From positions 62,001 through 126,000 of the forward strand of contig JAPDFW010000129.1 of assembly GCA_028826165.1 (NCBI GenBank): a stretch of 64,000 nucleotides of DNA, read 5' to 3'. Source of the DNA: Anaeramoeba ignava (taxonomy: Eukaryota; Metamonada; Anaeramoebidae). A program made the translations under genes and the position numbers. Shown one piece after another: positions 54,028-64,000 of the stretch (within the stretch, counting starts at the first letter, position 1; every line of letters starts with the position of its first letter). The notes under the pieces are model-generated. The model was given only the letters and a program-made list of their open reading frames with translations. It did not search any database and was not told the origin of the DNA.

Positions 54028-55405
54028 TTATTGGAAGTTGATTATCGCATGTTTTTCGAAGTTATAAATTGCAAGAACTTTAACTTGAGCTGTCCAATAT
54101 TCTTTTTTATTACTTTCTTCTAGTTTTTGTGAATCAGATAATTGATCTTTGCTTGAGTTTTGTAAATCTTCTGTGGTCTTATCCTGAATTAGAATAATTT
54201 ATAAAATTCAATATTTAATTTAATATTTAATATTTAATATTTAATATTTAATATTTAATATTTAATTCAATTTAATTCAATATTCAATTTAATTCAATTC
54301 AATTCAATTCAATTTAATTTAATTTAATATTTAATATTCAATTTAATTTAATTTAATTCAATTTAATATTCAATATTCAATATTCAATTCAATATTTAAT
54401 TCAATTTTTAATTAATATTTAATATTCAATATTCAATTCAATTCACCAATTCAATATTCAATTCAATTTAATTCATTTATTTAATATTAATATTTAATAT
54501 TAAATTTAATTCAATATTTCAATATTCAAATTCAATTTTTAATTTAATATTTAATTCAATTAATTTAATTCAATTTAATTCAATTCAATATTCAATTCAT
54601 TCATTCAATTCAATTCAATATTCAATTCAATATTCAATATTCAATATTTAATATTCAATATTTAATATTCAATATTTAATATTTAATATTCAATATTTAA
54701 TATTTAATTTAATTCAATATTCAATTCAATATTTAATATTTAATATTCAATTCAATTTTTAATTTAATATTCAATTCAATTTAATTCAATATTTAATTCA
54801 ATTCAATATTTAATTTAATTCAATTTTAATATTTAATTCAATATTTAATTCAATATTCAATATTCAATTTGTTTTATTTAAAATATTACCTTTTCGATAA
54901 TAATTTTTTTTGGATCACTTAAAATTTTGACAACAATAGAATCAGCAATTCGTTTAAGTTTTGGATATTGGACAATAAAATTATGTCTCAAATTGATAAA
55001 ATATCTGAAGGGTTTATCATAATCGAGAAGAATAATATGATCTTTCTGGGGTTTTTTAAGATTTTGATCTGATTTATCACCATTTGATTGATTAACTCTT
55101 AATTGTGGAGACCTTTCAATTTTTTTTAATAATTTTTTTTTTAATTCTAATTTTTGTCTCTTTTCTTCAATTTCTTTTTCTAACTTTGGAATTTTGGTGA
55201 TATCAAGTTCTCTTCGTAAATTTTCATTTTCTTCATATATTTTTACTAATTTTTCATCAATTATTTTAATTTCTTGTTCTGAAAGTTCGTTTATTTGATT
55301 TTTATAAATATCAAAATTTTTTTCAATTTTTTCTCGTGTTTGTTGATATAATTCTCCATATTTTGTATCAAATTCATCGTTATTTTCTGTTGTTTTCTGT
55401 TCCAT
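54028..55405 (-). CDS. coiled-coil protein of unknown function, 2 exons
   Basis: Exon 1 (55405-54890) and exon 2 (54183-54028) join in phase 0 across a 706-bp intron; 223 residues. Residues ~20-100 are strongly heptad-like (EKNFDIYKNQINELSEQEIK, LRRELDITK, KLEKEIEEKRQKLELKKKLL). The C-terminal ~100 residues are likely globular (DKPFRYFINLRHNFIVQYPK, IADSIVVKILSDP, then EYWTAQVKVLAIYNFEKHAI). The overall plan, a coiled coil followed by a small domain, resembles small kinetochore or adaptor subunits such as Spc24/Spc25, but no diagnostic motif is visible and I do not assign it. Exon 2 has a proper acceptor (AATTCAG) and a stop soon after, supporting the model. Confidence 0.65.
54184..54889. repeat. 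intron of ATTCAATATTTA-type repeats
   Basis: The intron of the coiled-coil gene is made of ATTCAATATTTAATATTTAA-like short units in irregular order. No coding or structured RNA signal is visible. Confidence 0.8.
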
Positions 55406-56342
55406 TGTTTTAAAAATAAAAAATGAAAAAAAAAAATGAAAAAAAATTAAAAAAAAAATTTAAAAAAAAGGAAAAAGTGGAATTTAAAAAGAAAAAAAAG
55501 AAAAAAAAGGAAAATTAAGTTTCTATTCTTTTATTCTTTTCAATTATTTAATTTTGATTTAAATTTTAATTTAGATTTTGATTTTGATTTTGATTTTAAT
55601 TTTAATTTTAATTTTAATTTTGATTTTAATTGGATTTTAATTTTGATTTTAATTTTGATTTTAATTATAATTTTAATTTTAAATTTATTTCAATTTTAAT
55701 TTTAATTTTAATTTTGATTTTAATTTTAATTTTGATTTTAATTTTAATTTAGATTTTGATTTTGATTTTGATTTTGATTTTAATTTTAATTTTAATTTTA
55801 ATTTTAATTTTAATTTTAATTTTAATTTTAATTTTAATTTTAATTTTAATTTTAATTTTAATTTTAATTTTAATTTTAATTTTAATTTTAATTTTAATTT
55901 TAATTTTTTTAATTTTAATTTTTTAATTTAATTTTGATTTTAATTTTAATTTTGATTTTTGATTTTTGATTAATTTTTCATTTTGATTTGTTTTTGATTT
56001 CCATTTTTTTTAATTTTAAATTTTGAAAAATGAAAAATGAAAAATTAAAAAGGAAAAATTTTGGATTTAAATTTTGATTTTAATTTTAATTTTAATTTTG
56101 ATTTTAATTTTAATTTTAATTTTAATTTTAATTTTAATTTTAATTTTAATTTTAATTTAATTTTAATTTTAATTTTAATTTTGATTTTAATTTTGATTTT
56201 AATTTTAATTTTGATTTTAATTTTAATTTTGATTTTAATTTTAATTTTGATTTTAATTTTAATTTTTAATTTTAATTTTAATTTTAATTTTAATTTTAAT
56301 TTTGATTTTGATTTGATTTTAATTTTAATTTTGATTTTGATT
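55406..56342. repeat. TTTTAA/TTTTGA hexamer arrays between coiled-coil and MFS genes
   Basis: Several hundred bases of TTTTAA hexamers punctuated by TTTTGA, split by a short unique stretch near 55980-56060. Long plus-strand frames here (ILIL, NFNF) are translation artefacts of the 6-bp period. The left end holds the upstream region of the coiled-coil gene. Confidence 0.85.
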
Positions 56343-59300
56343 TTAATTATTTTTTTCTTGTTCCACTTTTTTCAATTTTTCCATTTTTTTTTGTTTTTGT
56401 TTTTCTTTCTCTTTTTGTTTCCTTTTTCTTTTCATTTTATTTCTAATAAATCCTCTTTTATCAATCCATTTTGGAATAAGAAAAGAAAAAATAATTGCAG
56501 AAATAGCTAATAAAAAATTGAAAAAGAAAGAGAAATAATAATTAAATGGGAATTTTGCATTGTTTGTCATTGACCATGAAAATAAAGATCCTGCCACTAA
56601 ATTTTGAATTAATTTTTGAATTAAATTTTCATTTTAATTTTAATTTTCATTTTAATTTGATTTTGTTATAAATGTTTACAAGTTGGACCAAATGCTCTAA
56701 AAAAAGCTGAAGAAGTTTGTCCAATTCCATTTATTCCTCCAATTCTATTTGAATTTGAATTTGAATTTGATTTTATTTTTAATTTTGATTTTAACTTTGA
56801 TTTTGATTTTGATTTTGATTTTAATTTTAATTTTGATTTTAATTTTAATTTTCTAATTGAATTTGATTTTAATTTTAATTTTAATTTTAATTTTAATTTT
56901 AATTTTAATTTTGATTTTGATTTTTGTTTTGATTTTAAATTTTAATTTTGATTTTAATTTTAATTTTGGTTTTGATTTTGATTTTGATTTTAATTTTATT
57001 TTTGATTTTAATTTTGATTTTGATTTTGATTTTATTTTTAATTTTGATTTTGATTTTAATTTTGGTTTTGATTTTGATTTTGATTTTTGATTTTGATTTT
57101 GATTTTAATTTTAATTTTGATTTTGATTTTGATTTTGATTTTAATTTTAATTTTGATTTTGATTTTGATTTTAATTTTAATTTTTATTTTAATTTTAATT
57201 TTGATTTTTGTTTTGATTTTAAATTTGATTTTAATTTTAATTTTAATTTTAATTTTAATTTTAATTTTAATTTTGATTTTGATTTTTGTTTTGATTTTAA
57301 ATTTTAATTTTGATTTTAATTTTAATTTTGGTTTTGATTTTGATTTTGATTTTGATTTTGATTTTGATTTTCAATTTGATTTTGATTTTGATTTTAATTT
57401 TGATTTTGATTTTGATTTTATTTTTAATTTTGATTTTGATTTTAATTTTGGTTTTGATTTTAATTTTAATTTTGATTTTTATTTTAATTTTAATTTTGAT
57501 TTTTGATTTTAATTTTAATTTTAATTTTGATTTTGATTTTGATTTTGATTTTGATTTTGATTTTAATTTTGATTTTAATTTTGATTTTGATTTTGATTTT
57601 AATTTTGATTTTAATTTTGAATTTGATTTTGATTTTGATTTTAATTTTGGTTTTGATTTTGATTTTGATTTTGATTTTAAATTTGATTTTAAATTTGATT
57701 TTAATTTTGATTTTAATTTTGATTTTGATTTGTGTTATAAAAATAAACCTGGATGGTTTTGCACTATTATTAATCAATATAAATGTGCTAGTAAAAGTAA
57801 AACTTGAAAATAAAGAACGAACAACCATTGCTGAAAAATAAAAAGTCCATGCAGCTTTTGAACCAAATTTGATATAAACTGGATTAATAAAAGGAAAAGC
57901 TAGAAAAACTAAAGAAGCCGCACCAACACCAATTCTATAAGCATTTAAAGGTGAAAGATATTCAGAAATTTTTGGATAAAGAAATATTTGAAAAATTAAA
58001 AAAGATCCACCAGCAACTGATGATCCTGCTGCAAGATCACTTGGTTGAAATTCAAGTCCTCCACTTGTTTTATCTTGGAAAAGTAATAATGGAACAATTG
58101 TGTCAAACACTATAAAGATAAATCTATTTTTTTGATTTGAAATTTTTGATTTGAATTTTTTCCAATTTTTTGATAAATAAAACTAACCCAATTAATCCAT
58201 AAAGAAGACAAACTAAAAAAATATATTTATGTGATTTTAAAAAAGTTCCAAAACTTTTTTTTCCATCATCTTTAAAGTTTTTATCAAATATTTGATAATT
58301 TAATTCATCCAATTCATCTTTAAATTTTGAAATTTTGAATTTTTGAATTTTTGAATTTTTGAATTTTTGAAATAAATAAATGAATAAAATAGATTATTAC
58401 CATCTTTTTTATCAAATTTTCTATCATTTTCATATTCATATTCAGATTCATATTCAGATTCATATTCAGATTCATTCTCAAATTCATTTTCAGATTCATC
58501 TTCTGAAATTGAATTTGGATATAATTTATTATTTGATTTTTTATCTAATTTTTTTTTTGATTTTGGGAAATTTTTTGTAAATGATATTTCAGCCCAATCA
58601 TTTTCATTTTGATTTTCATAATTATTTTCTTTGTGTTGATTTTTATTTAAGAAATCTGCATCAGAAACAGAAGTAAAATTTTCAAATTCAATTTCTTCAA
58701 ATTCATCCATTGAAATTATTTCATCATTTAAATTATTTGGAGAACAAATTAAAAAATTTGGATCAAGAACTAAATTTGAAAGTATTTTATTTTCTTTTGG
58801 AATTTCAAAATTTTTATCAGACATTAATCCACAACTAAATAATGGTCTTTTTCTTTTCAAACTTTCTTTCAAAAATAAAATATTAGAAATAAAACCAAGG
58901 ATTGAAATTCCAGCACAAATTCCATTTGGAAGAAAATAAGGATATTCATCCAAAAAACTTCCTTTTTTCACATCTAATTCAACAGTATATCCTCCTAACA
59001 TTGGTCCTCCAACTTTTTATTATTAAAATTTAGCATTTATTATTTTGAATTTTGATTTTGATTTTGATTTTGATTTTGATTTTGATTTTGATTTTGATTT
59101 TGATTTTAATTTTAATTTTAATATTGATTTTGATTTTCAATTTTAATTTTGATTTTGATTTTAATTTTGGTTTTAATTTTAATTTTAATTTTGATTTTGA
59201 TTTTGATTTTGATTTTGAATTTTGATTTTGATTTTGATTTTGATTTTGATTTTGATTTTGATTTTGATTTTGATTTTGATTTTGATTTTGATTTTGATTT

Positions 59301-60809
59301 TGATTTTAATTTTGATTTTGATTTTGATTTTGATTTTGATTTTGATTTTGATTTTAATTTTAATTTTAATATTGATTTTGATTTTCAATTTTAATTTTGA
59401 TTTTGATTTTAATTTTGATTTTAATTTTAATTTTAATTTTAATTTTGATTTTGAATTTAATTTTGATTTTGATTTTGATTTTGATTTTGATTTTGATTTT
59501 GATTTTCAATTTGATTTTCAATTTGATTTTCAATTTGATTTTGATTTTGATTTTGATTTTGATTTTGATTTTGAATTTGATTTTAATTTTTGATTTTGAT
59601 TTTTAATTTTGATTTTGATTTTTAATTTTGATTTTGATTTTGATTTTGATTTTGATTTTGATTTTGATTTTGATTTTGGTTTTGATTTTGATTTTAATTT
59701 TGGTTTTAAATTTTGATTTTGATTTTTAATTTTGATTTTTAATTTTGATTTTGATTTTTAATTTTGATTTTGATTTTGATTTTGATTTTGATTTTGATTT
59801 TGATTTTGATTTTAATTTTGATTTTGATTTTGATTTTAATTTTGATTTTGGTTTTAAATTTTGATTTTAATTTTTGATTTTGATTTTTAATTTTGATTTT
59901 GATTTTTAATTTTGATTTTGATTTTGATTTTGATTTTGATTTTGATTTTGATTTTGATTTTGATTTTGATTTTGATTTTGATTTTGATTTTGATTTTGAT
60001 TTTCAATTTAATTTTGGTTTTGATTTTGATTTTGATTTTGATTTTGATTTTGATTTTGATTTTGATTTTGATTTTGATTTTGATTTTGATTTTGATTTTA
60101 ATTTTGATTTTAATTTTTTCAATACCTCTTCCAATTCCAATTGAAAATCCAACAACTGACATACAAAGTGCTTGATTTCCTGAACTACATATTTCATTTA
60201 ACATTGTCTAATTTTTATTTAAATAATCAATAAATAAATAATAAATCCATTTTTTTTGGAAATTAAATACTTTTGCAATTCCAATATTTCCTATTTAATT
60301 ATTTATTTAATTATTTATTATTAAAAGAAGAGAATAAATAAATAAATCAATAAAATAAATCAATAAATAAAAATACCATATAAAAGACCTGATAAACCTT
60401 TTGTTAGAAAAACCCACCAAATATTAAAAGTAAATCCAAATAAAAGGGTTGTAATAGATAAAGTAAGATTTCCAAATATCATAATTTTCCTTCTTCCAAT
60501 TTTATCAGAAAGAATTCCAAAAAAGAAAGCTTTTGATTTTGTTTTTAAAATTTGATAAAATAATCAATCCATCCAAAATTTTTTTTACTTTTTTAAAAAT
60601 AAATTATAATTATAAAATCAATAAATACAACTAAATATTTGACAAATATGATAAGTTGAGATCAATAAACCAGCTAAATAACCAACTTGCTTTTTGGAAT
60701 CTGTAACATGAAATGATTCAATTAAAAAGGGAATATAAGGACTTGTTTGAGTAAATCCAAGAGCATCAGTTACAACTGAAAATGCAATAACAAAAATTTG
60801 ATCCCACAT
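56343..60809 (-). CDS. MFS transporter (ZIFL-like drug/zinc/ion antiporter family), 9 exons
   Basis: Exons (-): 60809-60629, 60529-60377, 60290-60271, 60207-60126, 59012-58401, 58317-58188, 58123-57749, 56744-56680 and 56596-56343; all phases agree; 623 residues. Twelve-helix plan: TM1 VIAFSVVTDALGF, the MFS loop 2-3 signature FFGILSDKIGRRK, LTKGLSGLLYGNIGIAKTML, VGFSIGIGRGVGGPMLGGY, then a long acidic cytosolic loop with EYESEYESEYEYE, and the second half with FIFIVFDTIVPLLLF, GGLEFQPSDL, YPKISEYL and RIGGINGIGQTSSAFFRAFG. It ends in a Lys/Gln-rich tail. The motifs resemble plant ZIFL and fungal relatives, proton-coupled exporters at vacuolar or plasma membranes; the substrate is not predictable. 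Two introns of over 1 kb and the others are hexamer repeats. Exon 3 is only 20 nt. Confidence 0.86.
56745..57748. repeat. MFS intron 7: TTTTGA/TTTTAA array
   Basis: About 1 kb of TTTTGA and TTTTAA hexamers with a few TTTTGG variants. It is open in several frames as FDFDF and ILILI, which are not genes. Confidence 0.85.
59013..60125. repeat. MFS intron 4: TTTTGA-dominated hexamer array
   Basis: About 1.1 kb, including runs of more than 20 perfect TTTTGA units near 59220-59350, 59920-60000 and 60020-60090. TTTTAA and single TTTTGG or TTTTCA variants interrupt them. Splice borders are canonical on the minus strand. Confidence 0.88.
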
Positions 60810-61439
60810 TTAAAAATCAATTTAAAAAAATAAATACAAAAAAAATTGAAATAAAAAAGAAAGAGAAATTATTTTTAATGTTTGAGTTTCTATTTAAAAT
60901 TTTGTTTATCAAAAAAAAAAATGAAAATTTTAATTTTTTTAATTTTAATTTTTTTTTTTTAAATTTGTTTTGAAAAGAAGAAGGAAAATAAAAAATTAAA
61001 CTTTTTTTTTTTAAAAAATGAACTTCATCAAGAAAAAAAAAGAGGAATTTTGAATTTTAATTTTAATTTTAATTTTTGATTTTGATTTTAATTTTAATTT
61101 TAATTTTAATTTTAATTTTAATTTTAATTTTGATTTTAATTTTAAATTTTAATTTTGATTTTAATTTTAATTTTAATTTTAATTTTAATTTTAATTTTAA
61201 TTTTAATTTTAATTTTAATTTTAATTTTAATTTTTAATTTTAATTTTAATTTTAATTTTAATTTTTAATTTTAATTTTAATTTTAATTTTAATTTTAATT
61301 TTAATTTTAATTTAATTTTTAATTTTTAATTTTTAATTTTTTGAATTTTTAATTTTAATTTTTAATTTTAATTTTAATTTTAATTTTAATTTTAATTTTA
61401 AATTTTAATTTTAATTTTAATTTTAATTTTAATTTTAAT
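60810..61439. repeat. spacer with TTTTAA hexamers between MFS and TPR genes
   Basis: The first ~220 bp are A/T runs (upstream region of the MFS gene). From about 61040 to 61440 the sequence is TTTTAA repeats with one-base slips, running into the stop of the TPR gene. No gene is visible. Confidence 0.8.
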
Positions 61440-62555
61440 TTAATTTAATTTAATTTTTTGTCTCTTTAAATGTTGTTGCAGAGATTCTAATAAAATTTTT
61501 AGTTTATGAATTGGAAAATCATCATCTACATTCTCAATAATTGGGAAAGTGAGATTTCCTATGTTTTTTTTTTGAAGTAATTCTTTTAAGTTTTCCCAAG
61601 CTTGATGAAGTTGAAAAGGAAATAAACTTGGTTGAAATTCCAAAATAAGATTTTCTTTTGACATATCTGATAAATAAACCTCATAAGAATTTTGAGTTAG
61701 ATTTTCAAATAAAGCATGATAACATTTTTTTGCTTTATCAACTTCAATTTTACTTGGATAAATTCGTTGTTCTGATAAATTTTTTTTTATGCCTTTTGGA
61801 ACAACAATCAAAAGAGCCCAAATTGGAGGTGATTCAAAATTCTCTACGGGATCATTATAAGGAATAATTAATTGAAGTGCTGTATCTATTTTTTGGTCAT
61901 CGTGTTTACGGAATTGATCCTTTTTTTCAATTAATTTTTTAAGATCTTCTTTAAACGCTGTTTGAATTTTAGATTTCAAATCATAATGTTTTGCAATTTT
62001 ATCATCTCTTGGTTTAAAATTTGTATACATTTTTTCCTCAAGAAATGCTTGTGCATATTTCTTTTTTTCTATTGAATCTAAGCATTTGATCTCGTAAATT
62101 CTATGTTTAAGTATTTTCAGTTCTTCTTGATGAATTGGATCAATTTCTCCATTTGAATTTTCAAGTATTTTCAATTCGCTATCAGCTTTACTTGCAAAAT
62201 TCATAAAATTATAAAAAATTGTTGTATCAAAATTATCTTTAAAAGTTGTATATAAATTTTCTAAATCTTCTTTTGTTATCTTAGGGTTTGTGATATAATT
62301 TAAAAGGATCTCATTTGATATAATTTGCGGAATTTTTAAATTTTGATTTAAACCTAAAAGTTCATTTGCTTTTTCATAATCTTTTTTTGCTTTTTCTATT
62401 ATTAATAATCTTATATAACAACATGCTCTGTTGATATAAAAATCTGGAATGTTCGGTTTTCTTTCAATGGCTTTTGTTAGAAGTTTTTCTGCTTCAGAAA
62501 ATTTTCCTTTTTCAATCATTTCAGTTCCTTGCTTATAGTTTTGAAAATACGACAT
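61440..62555 (-). CDS. TPR-repeat protein of unknown function
   Basis: A 371-residue single frame. Residues ~5-70 are two TPR motifs (YKQGTEMIEKGKFSEAEKLL, IPDFYINRACCYIRL, KAKKDYEKANELL). The rest is helical and charged, with no recognised catalytic motif. A likely globular C-terminal half includes IDTALQLIIPYNDPVENF, PPIWALLIVVPKGIKK, CYHALFENLTQNSYEVYLSD and FQPSLFPFQLHQAWENLKEL. A TPR at the N-terminus suggests a co-chaperone or adaptor, but this is only a structural hint. The terminal codons (KRQKIKLN) extend into the adjacent TTTTAA array. The start is supported by TTTTTTTTCATTTTTTTCATTTT-like sequence just upstream on the minus strand. Confidence 0.75.
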   Translation of the reverse strand: MSYFQNYKQGTEMIEKGKFSEAEKLLTKAIERKPNIPDFYINRACCYIRLLIIEKAKKDYEKANELLGLNQNLKIPQIISNEILLNYITNPKITKEDLENLYTTFKDNFDTTIFYNFMNFASKADSELKILENSNGEIDPIHQEELKILKHRIYEIKCLDSIEKKKYAQAFLEEKMYTNFKPRDDKIAKHYDLKSKIQTAFKEDLKKLIEKKDQFRKHDDQKIDTALQLIIPYNDPVENFESPPIWALLIVVPKGIKKNLSEQRIYPSKIEVDKAKKCYHALFENLTQNSYEVYLSDMSKENLILEFQPSLFPFQLHQAWENLKELLQKKNIGNLTFPIIENVDDDFPIHKLKILLESLQQHLKRQKIKLN

Positions 62556-62679
62556 TTTTTTATTTATTTAAAAAAGAAAAAAAATGAAAAAAATGAAATT
62601 TTTTTTTTCCTCTTTTTTCTTTTTTTTTTTTTTTTAAATCAGACAATTTTTTTTCCTCTTTTTATTTAAATGAAAAAGA

Positions 62680-62922
62680 AAAGAAAAACAATATAAATTT
62701 CCAAAATTAATATTAATAATGAGAAGTGAATTATATCGAGGAATGTTTTTATCTGTAACAAATGATAAAACTTCAAATAAAGTTACAGATTATAGTGAAT
62801 TAAGTAATAAATCATTCCAAATATTTGAATATTGGATTTATTCAAATCAAATTAAAGAAGAAATTCAAATTACACAAGAAATCATTAATGAAATTCAAAT
62901 TGGAATTAAAATTAAAAATTAA
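62680..62922 (+). pseudogene. truncated RCC1-BTB fragment (second BTB only), copy J
   Basis: About 80 codons matching the family's second BTB-like domain (EKQYKFPKLILI, MRSELYRGMF, VTDYSELSNKSFQIFEYW, ITQEIINEI). The RCC1 propeller and first BTB are absent. The tail switches to IKIKN where the AAAATT hexamer array begins. Insertion of one codon (NDKTSNK) separates it from the other copies. It is best explained as a 5'-truncated relic of the copy upstream of K. Confidence 0.8.
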
Positions 62923-63032
62923 AATTAAAATTAAAATTAAAATTAAAATTAAAATTAAAATCAAAATTAAAATTAAAATTAAAATCAAAATCAAAAATTA
63001 AAATCATTTTTTTCATTTTTTTCTTTTTAAAA

Positions 63033-64000
63033 ATGAATGAAATTATATTTTTTGGTAAAAATGAATATCCAAAACTTATCAAAAATGAACCAAATAAAAT
63101 AACAAAACCAATTCAATTTAAATTTGAAAATGAAAATGAAAATGAAAATGAAAATGAAAACGAAAATGAAAAACAAATTAAACAAATTTCATCAAGTTTC
63201 TTTTCAACAATTTTCCTTTTTAAAAATGGAAAAGCAATAGAATATTTAAGTGAAAATGATTTAAATCAAAATCCTGAAAAAATACAAATTGAAGAAAATA
63301 TTCAAAAAGTAGCTGTTGGTGTTCAAAATGAAGCTATTTTAACAAAAGAAGGAAATGTATTTGCCAAAGGAATGAAGATGAATCCAAAAAATCCAAATAA
63401 ATTTATCAATATTTCATCATTAATTGAAGATCCAAATGATAGAATAATTCAAGATATTGTTTCTTCTGAAAGTTTGATTTACTTATTAACTTCAAATCAA
63501 AATGCTTATGGAATTGGTGGTAATCAATATGGTCAACTTGGTTTTGATTCTAAAACACTTCCAAAAACAGAAAAACCAATTTTAATGATGAAAAATGTTT
63601 CTAAAATATTTTCAGGAAATGATTCAGGACATGCTTTTCTTTTAAATTCAAATCAAGAATTATTTGGATGTGGCGATAATAGTTCTAGTCAACTTGGATT
63701 AGGAGAATCAAGAAAAGAAGAAATAAAAATCCAAAAATTAACCAAAATTCAAAATATTCCAAAAGGCAAAATAATTGATATTAAATGTGGAAGTATTCAT
63801 TCAGTAATGTTGATTGAAAATGAAAATGAAGATGAAAATGAAAATCCAAAAAGAAAACTTTATTCATGTGGAAATTACCAATATAACGGACTTGATGTAG
63901 ATAATTACGAATTTATTGAAATCAAATCATTTTTATTTGAAAATGATAATATTCTTGATTTTTCTGTTGGAAATACTCATACTTTAATTTTAACATCAAA
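63033..64000 (+). CDS. RCC1-repeat / double-BTB protein copy K (partial, runs off right edge)
   Basis: ATG 63033 (MNEIIFFGKNEYPKL) opens a frame with no stop to the window end, about 322 residues. It includes the variable NENENE tract (about residues 33-45), VFAKGMKMNPKNPN, ISSLIEDPNDR, GIGGNQYGQLGF, LMMKNVSKIFSGN, CGDNSSSQLGLGESR, KRKLYSCGNY and VGNTHTLIL. These are the RCC1 blades in family order. The BTB part must lie beyond 64000. Upstream TTTTTTTCATTTTTTTCTTTTTA is the shared element. It seems intact so far. Confidence 0.88.
   Translation, partial: MNEIIFFGKNEYPKLIKNEPNKITKPIQFKFENENENENENENENEKQIKQISSSFFSTIFLFKNGKAIEYLSENDLNQNPEKIQIEENIQKVAVGVQNEAILTKEGNVFAKGMKMNPKNPNKFINISSLIEDPNDRIIQDIVSSESLIYLLTSNQNAYGIGGNQYGQLGFDSKTLPKTEKPILMMKNVSKIFSGNDSGHAFLLNSNQELFGCGDNSSSQLGLGESRKEEIKIQKLTKIQNIPKGKIIDIKCGSIHSVMLIENENEDENENPKRKLYSCGNYQYNGLDVDNYEFIEIKSFLFENDNILDFSVGNTHTLILTS

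Noticed and set aside
56061-60204. Many long FDFDF, ILILI and KIKIK frames on both strands
   Set aside because: Hexamer arrays have no stop in several frames because six is divisible by three; they lie in MFS introns and in the spacer.
1-64000. Alternative genetic code (reassigned TGA or TAA)
   Set aside because: Intact genes show no in-frame TGA or TAA within conserved domains, and both codons end plausible proteins.

Overview
The window is nuclear DNA of a very AT-rich protist with spliceosomal GT-AG introns, the standard genetic code (TAA and TGA both act as stops) and very short intergenic regions. Long introns and spacers are built almost entirely from hexamer arrays (TTTTAA / TTTTGA), 12-bp and 24-bp minisatellites, and two satellites of about 144 bp. 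The protein set (RCC1-BTB, ankyrin-BTB and BTB-TLDc expansions beside housekeeping Rab, REEP, ABCC and MFS genes) suggests a free-living amoeboid protist. An Anaeramoeba-like metamonad fits best in my judgement, but that is inference and was not searched.

Layout. 1-6.5 kb: a TPR/pseudokinase gene (-, cut by the left edge), a REEP/Yop1-like ER-shaping gene (+) split into microexons of 3, 3 and 4 nt, and a RAB1-like GTPase (-) with a 1.7-kb repeat-filled intron. 6.6-11.3 kb: three tandem BTB-BACK-TLDc genes (+), the second and third frame-broken. 11.3-15.4 kb: a very large ankyrin-repeat/double-BTB gene (-) interrupted by two compensating 1-nt indels. 15.5-25.5 kb: five tandem RCC1/double-BTB copies (-), one clearly intact. 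25.5-27.4 kb: a GATTT-type repeat desert. 27.4-29.1 kb: a two-exon microbial-type PARG (-). 29.3-30.7 kb: a fourth BTB-TLDc (-, broken). 30.8-31.5 kb: a YbaK-like tRNA-editing protein (+). 31.5-39.5 kb: three RCC1/double-BTB copies (+) with a P-loop NTPase/REase-fold protein resembling Crinkler (CR) effectors inserted between the second and third. 39.9-46.5 kb: an 11-exon ABCC transporter (-) with degenerate motifs in both nucleotide-binding domains. 47.9-49.5 kb: a 3-ketoacyl-CoA-reductase-like SDR (-). 50.7-53.5 kb: a BRSK/SAD/AMPK-like kinase (+) with a KA1-like C-terminus. 54-55.4 kb: an unrecognised coiled-coil gene (-). 56.3-60.8 kb: a 9-exon MFS transporter (-). 61.4-62.6 kb: a TPR protein (-). 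62.7 kb to the end: an RCC1-BTB fragment and the 5' part of another copy (+).

The BTB genes share a logic. The same C-terminal pair of BTB-like domains is fused to ankyrin repeats in one gene and to RCC1 repeats in about ten others, while a different BTB-BACK unit is joined to TLDc. By family knowledge these would be candidate Cullin-3 adaptors with exchangeable recognition modules; this is inference. Many copies carry single-base indels. At least one such indel lies in an otherwise ordinary single-copy gene (ABCC), so some may be assembly errors rather than decay.

Most promising observations: (1) the string of 3-, 3-, 4- and 13-nt exons that rebuilds the REEP signature DDTEWLIYWTIT; (2) the CR-type NTPase-nuclease; (3) the ABCC protein lacking the switch histidine and canonical signature in both NBDs; (4) the exchangeable double-BTB chassis; (5) repeat periods of 6, 12, 24 and about 144 bp.
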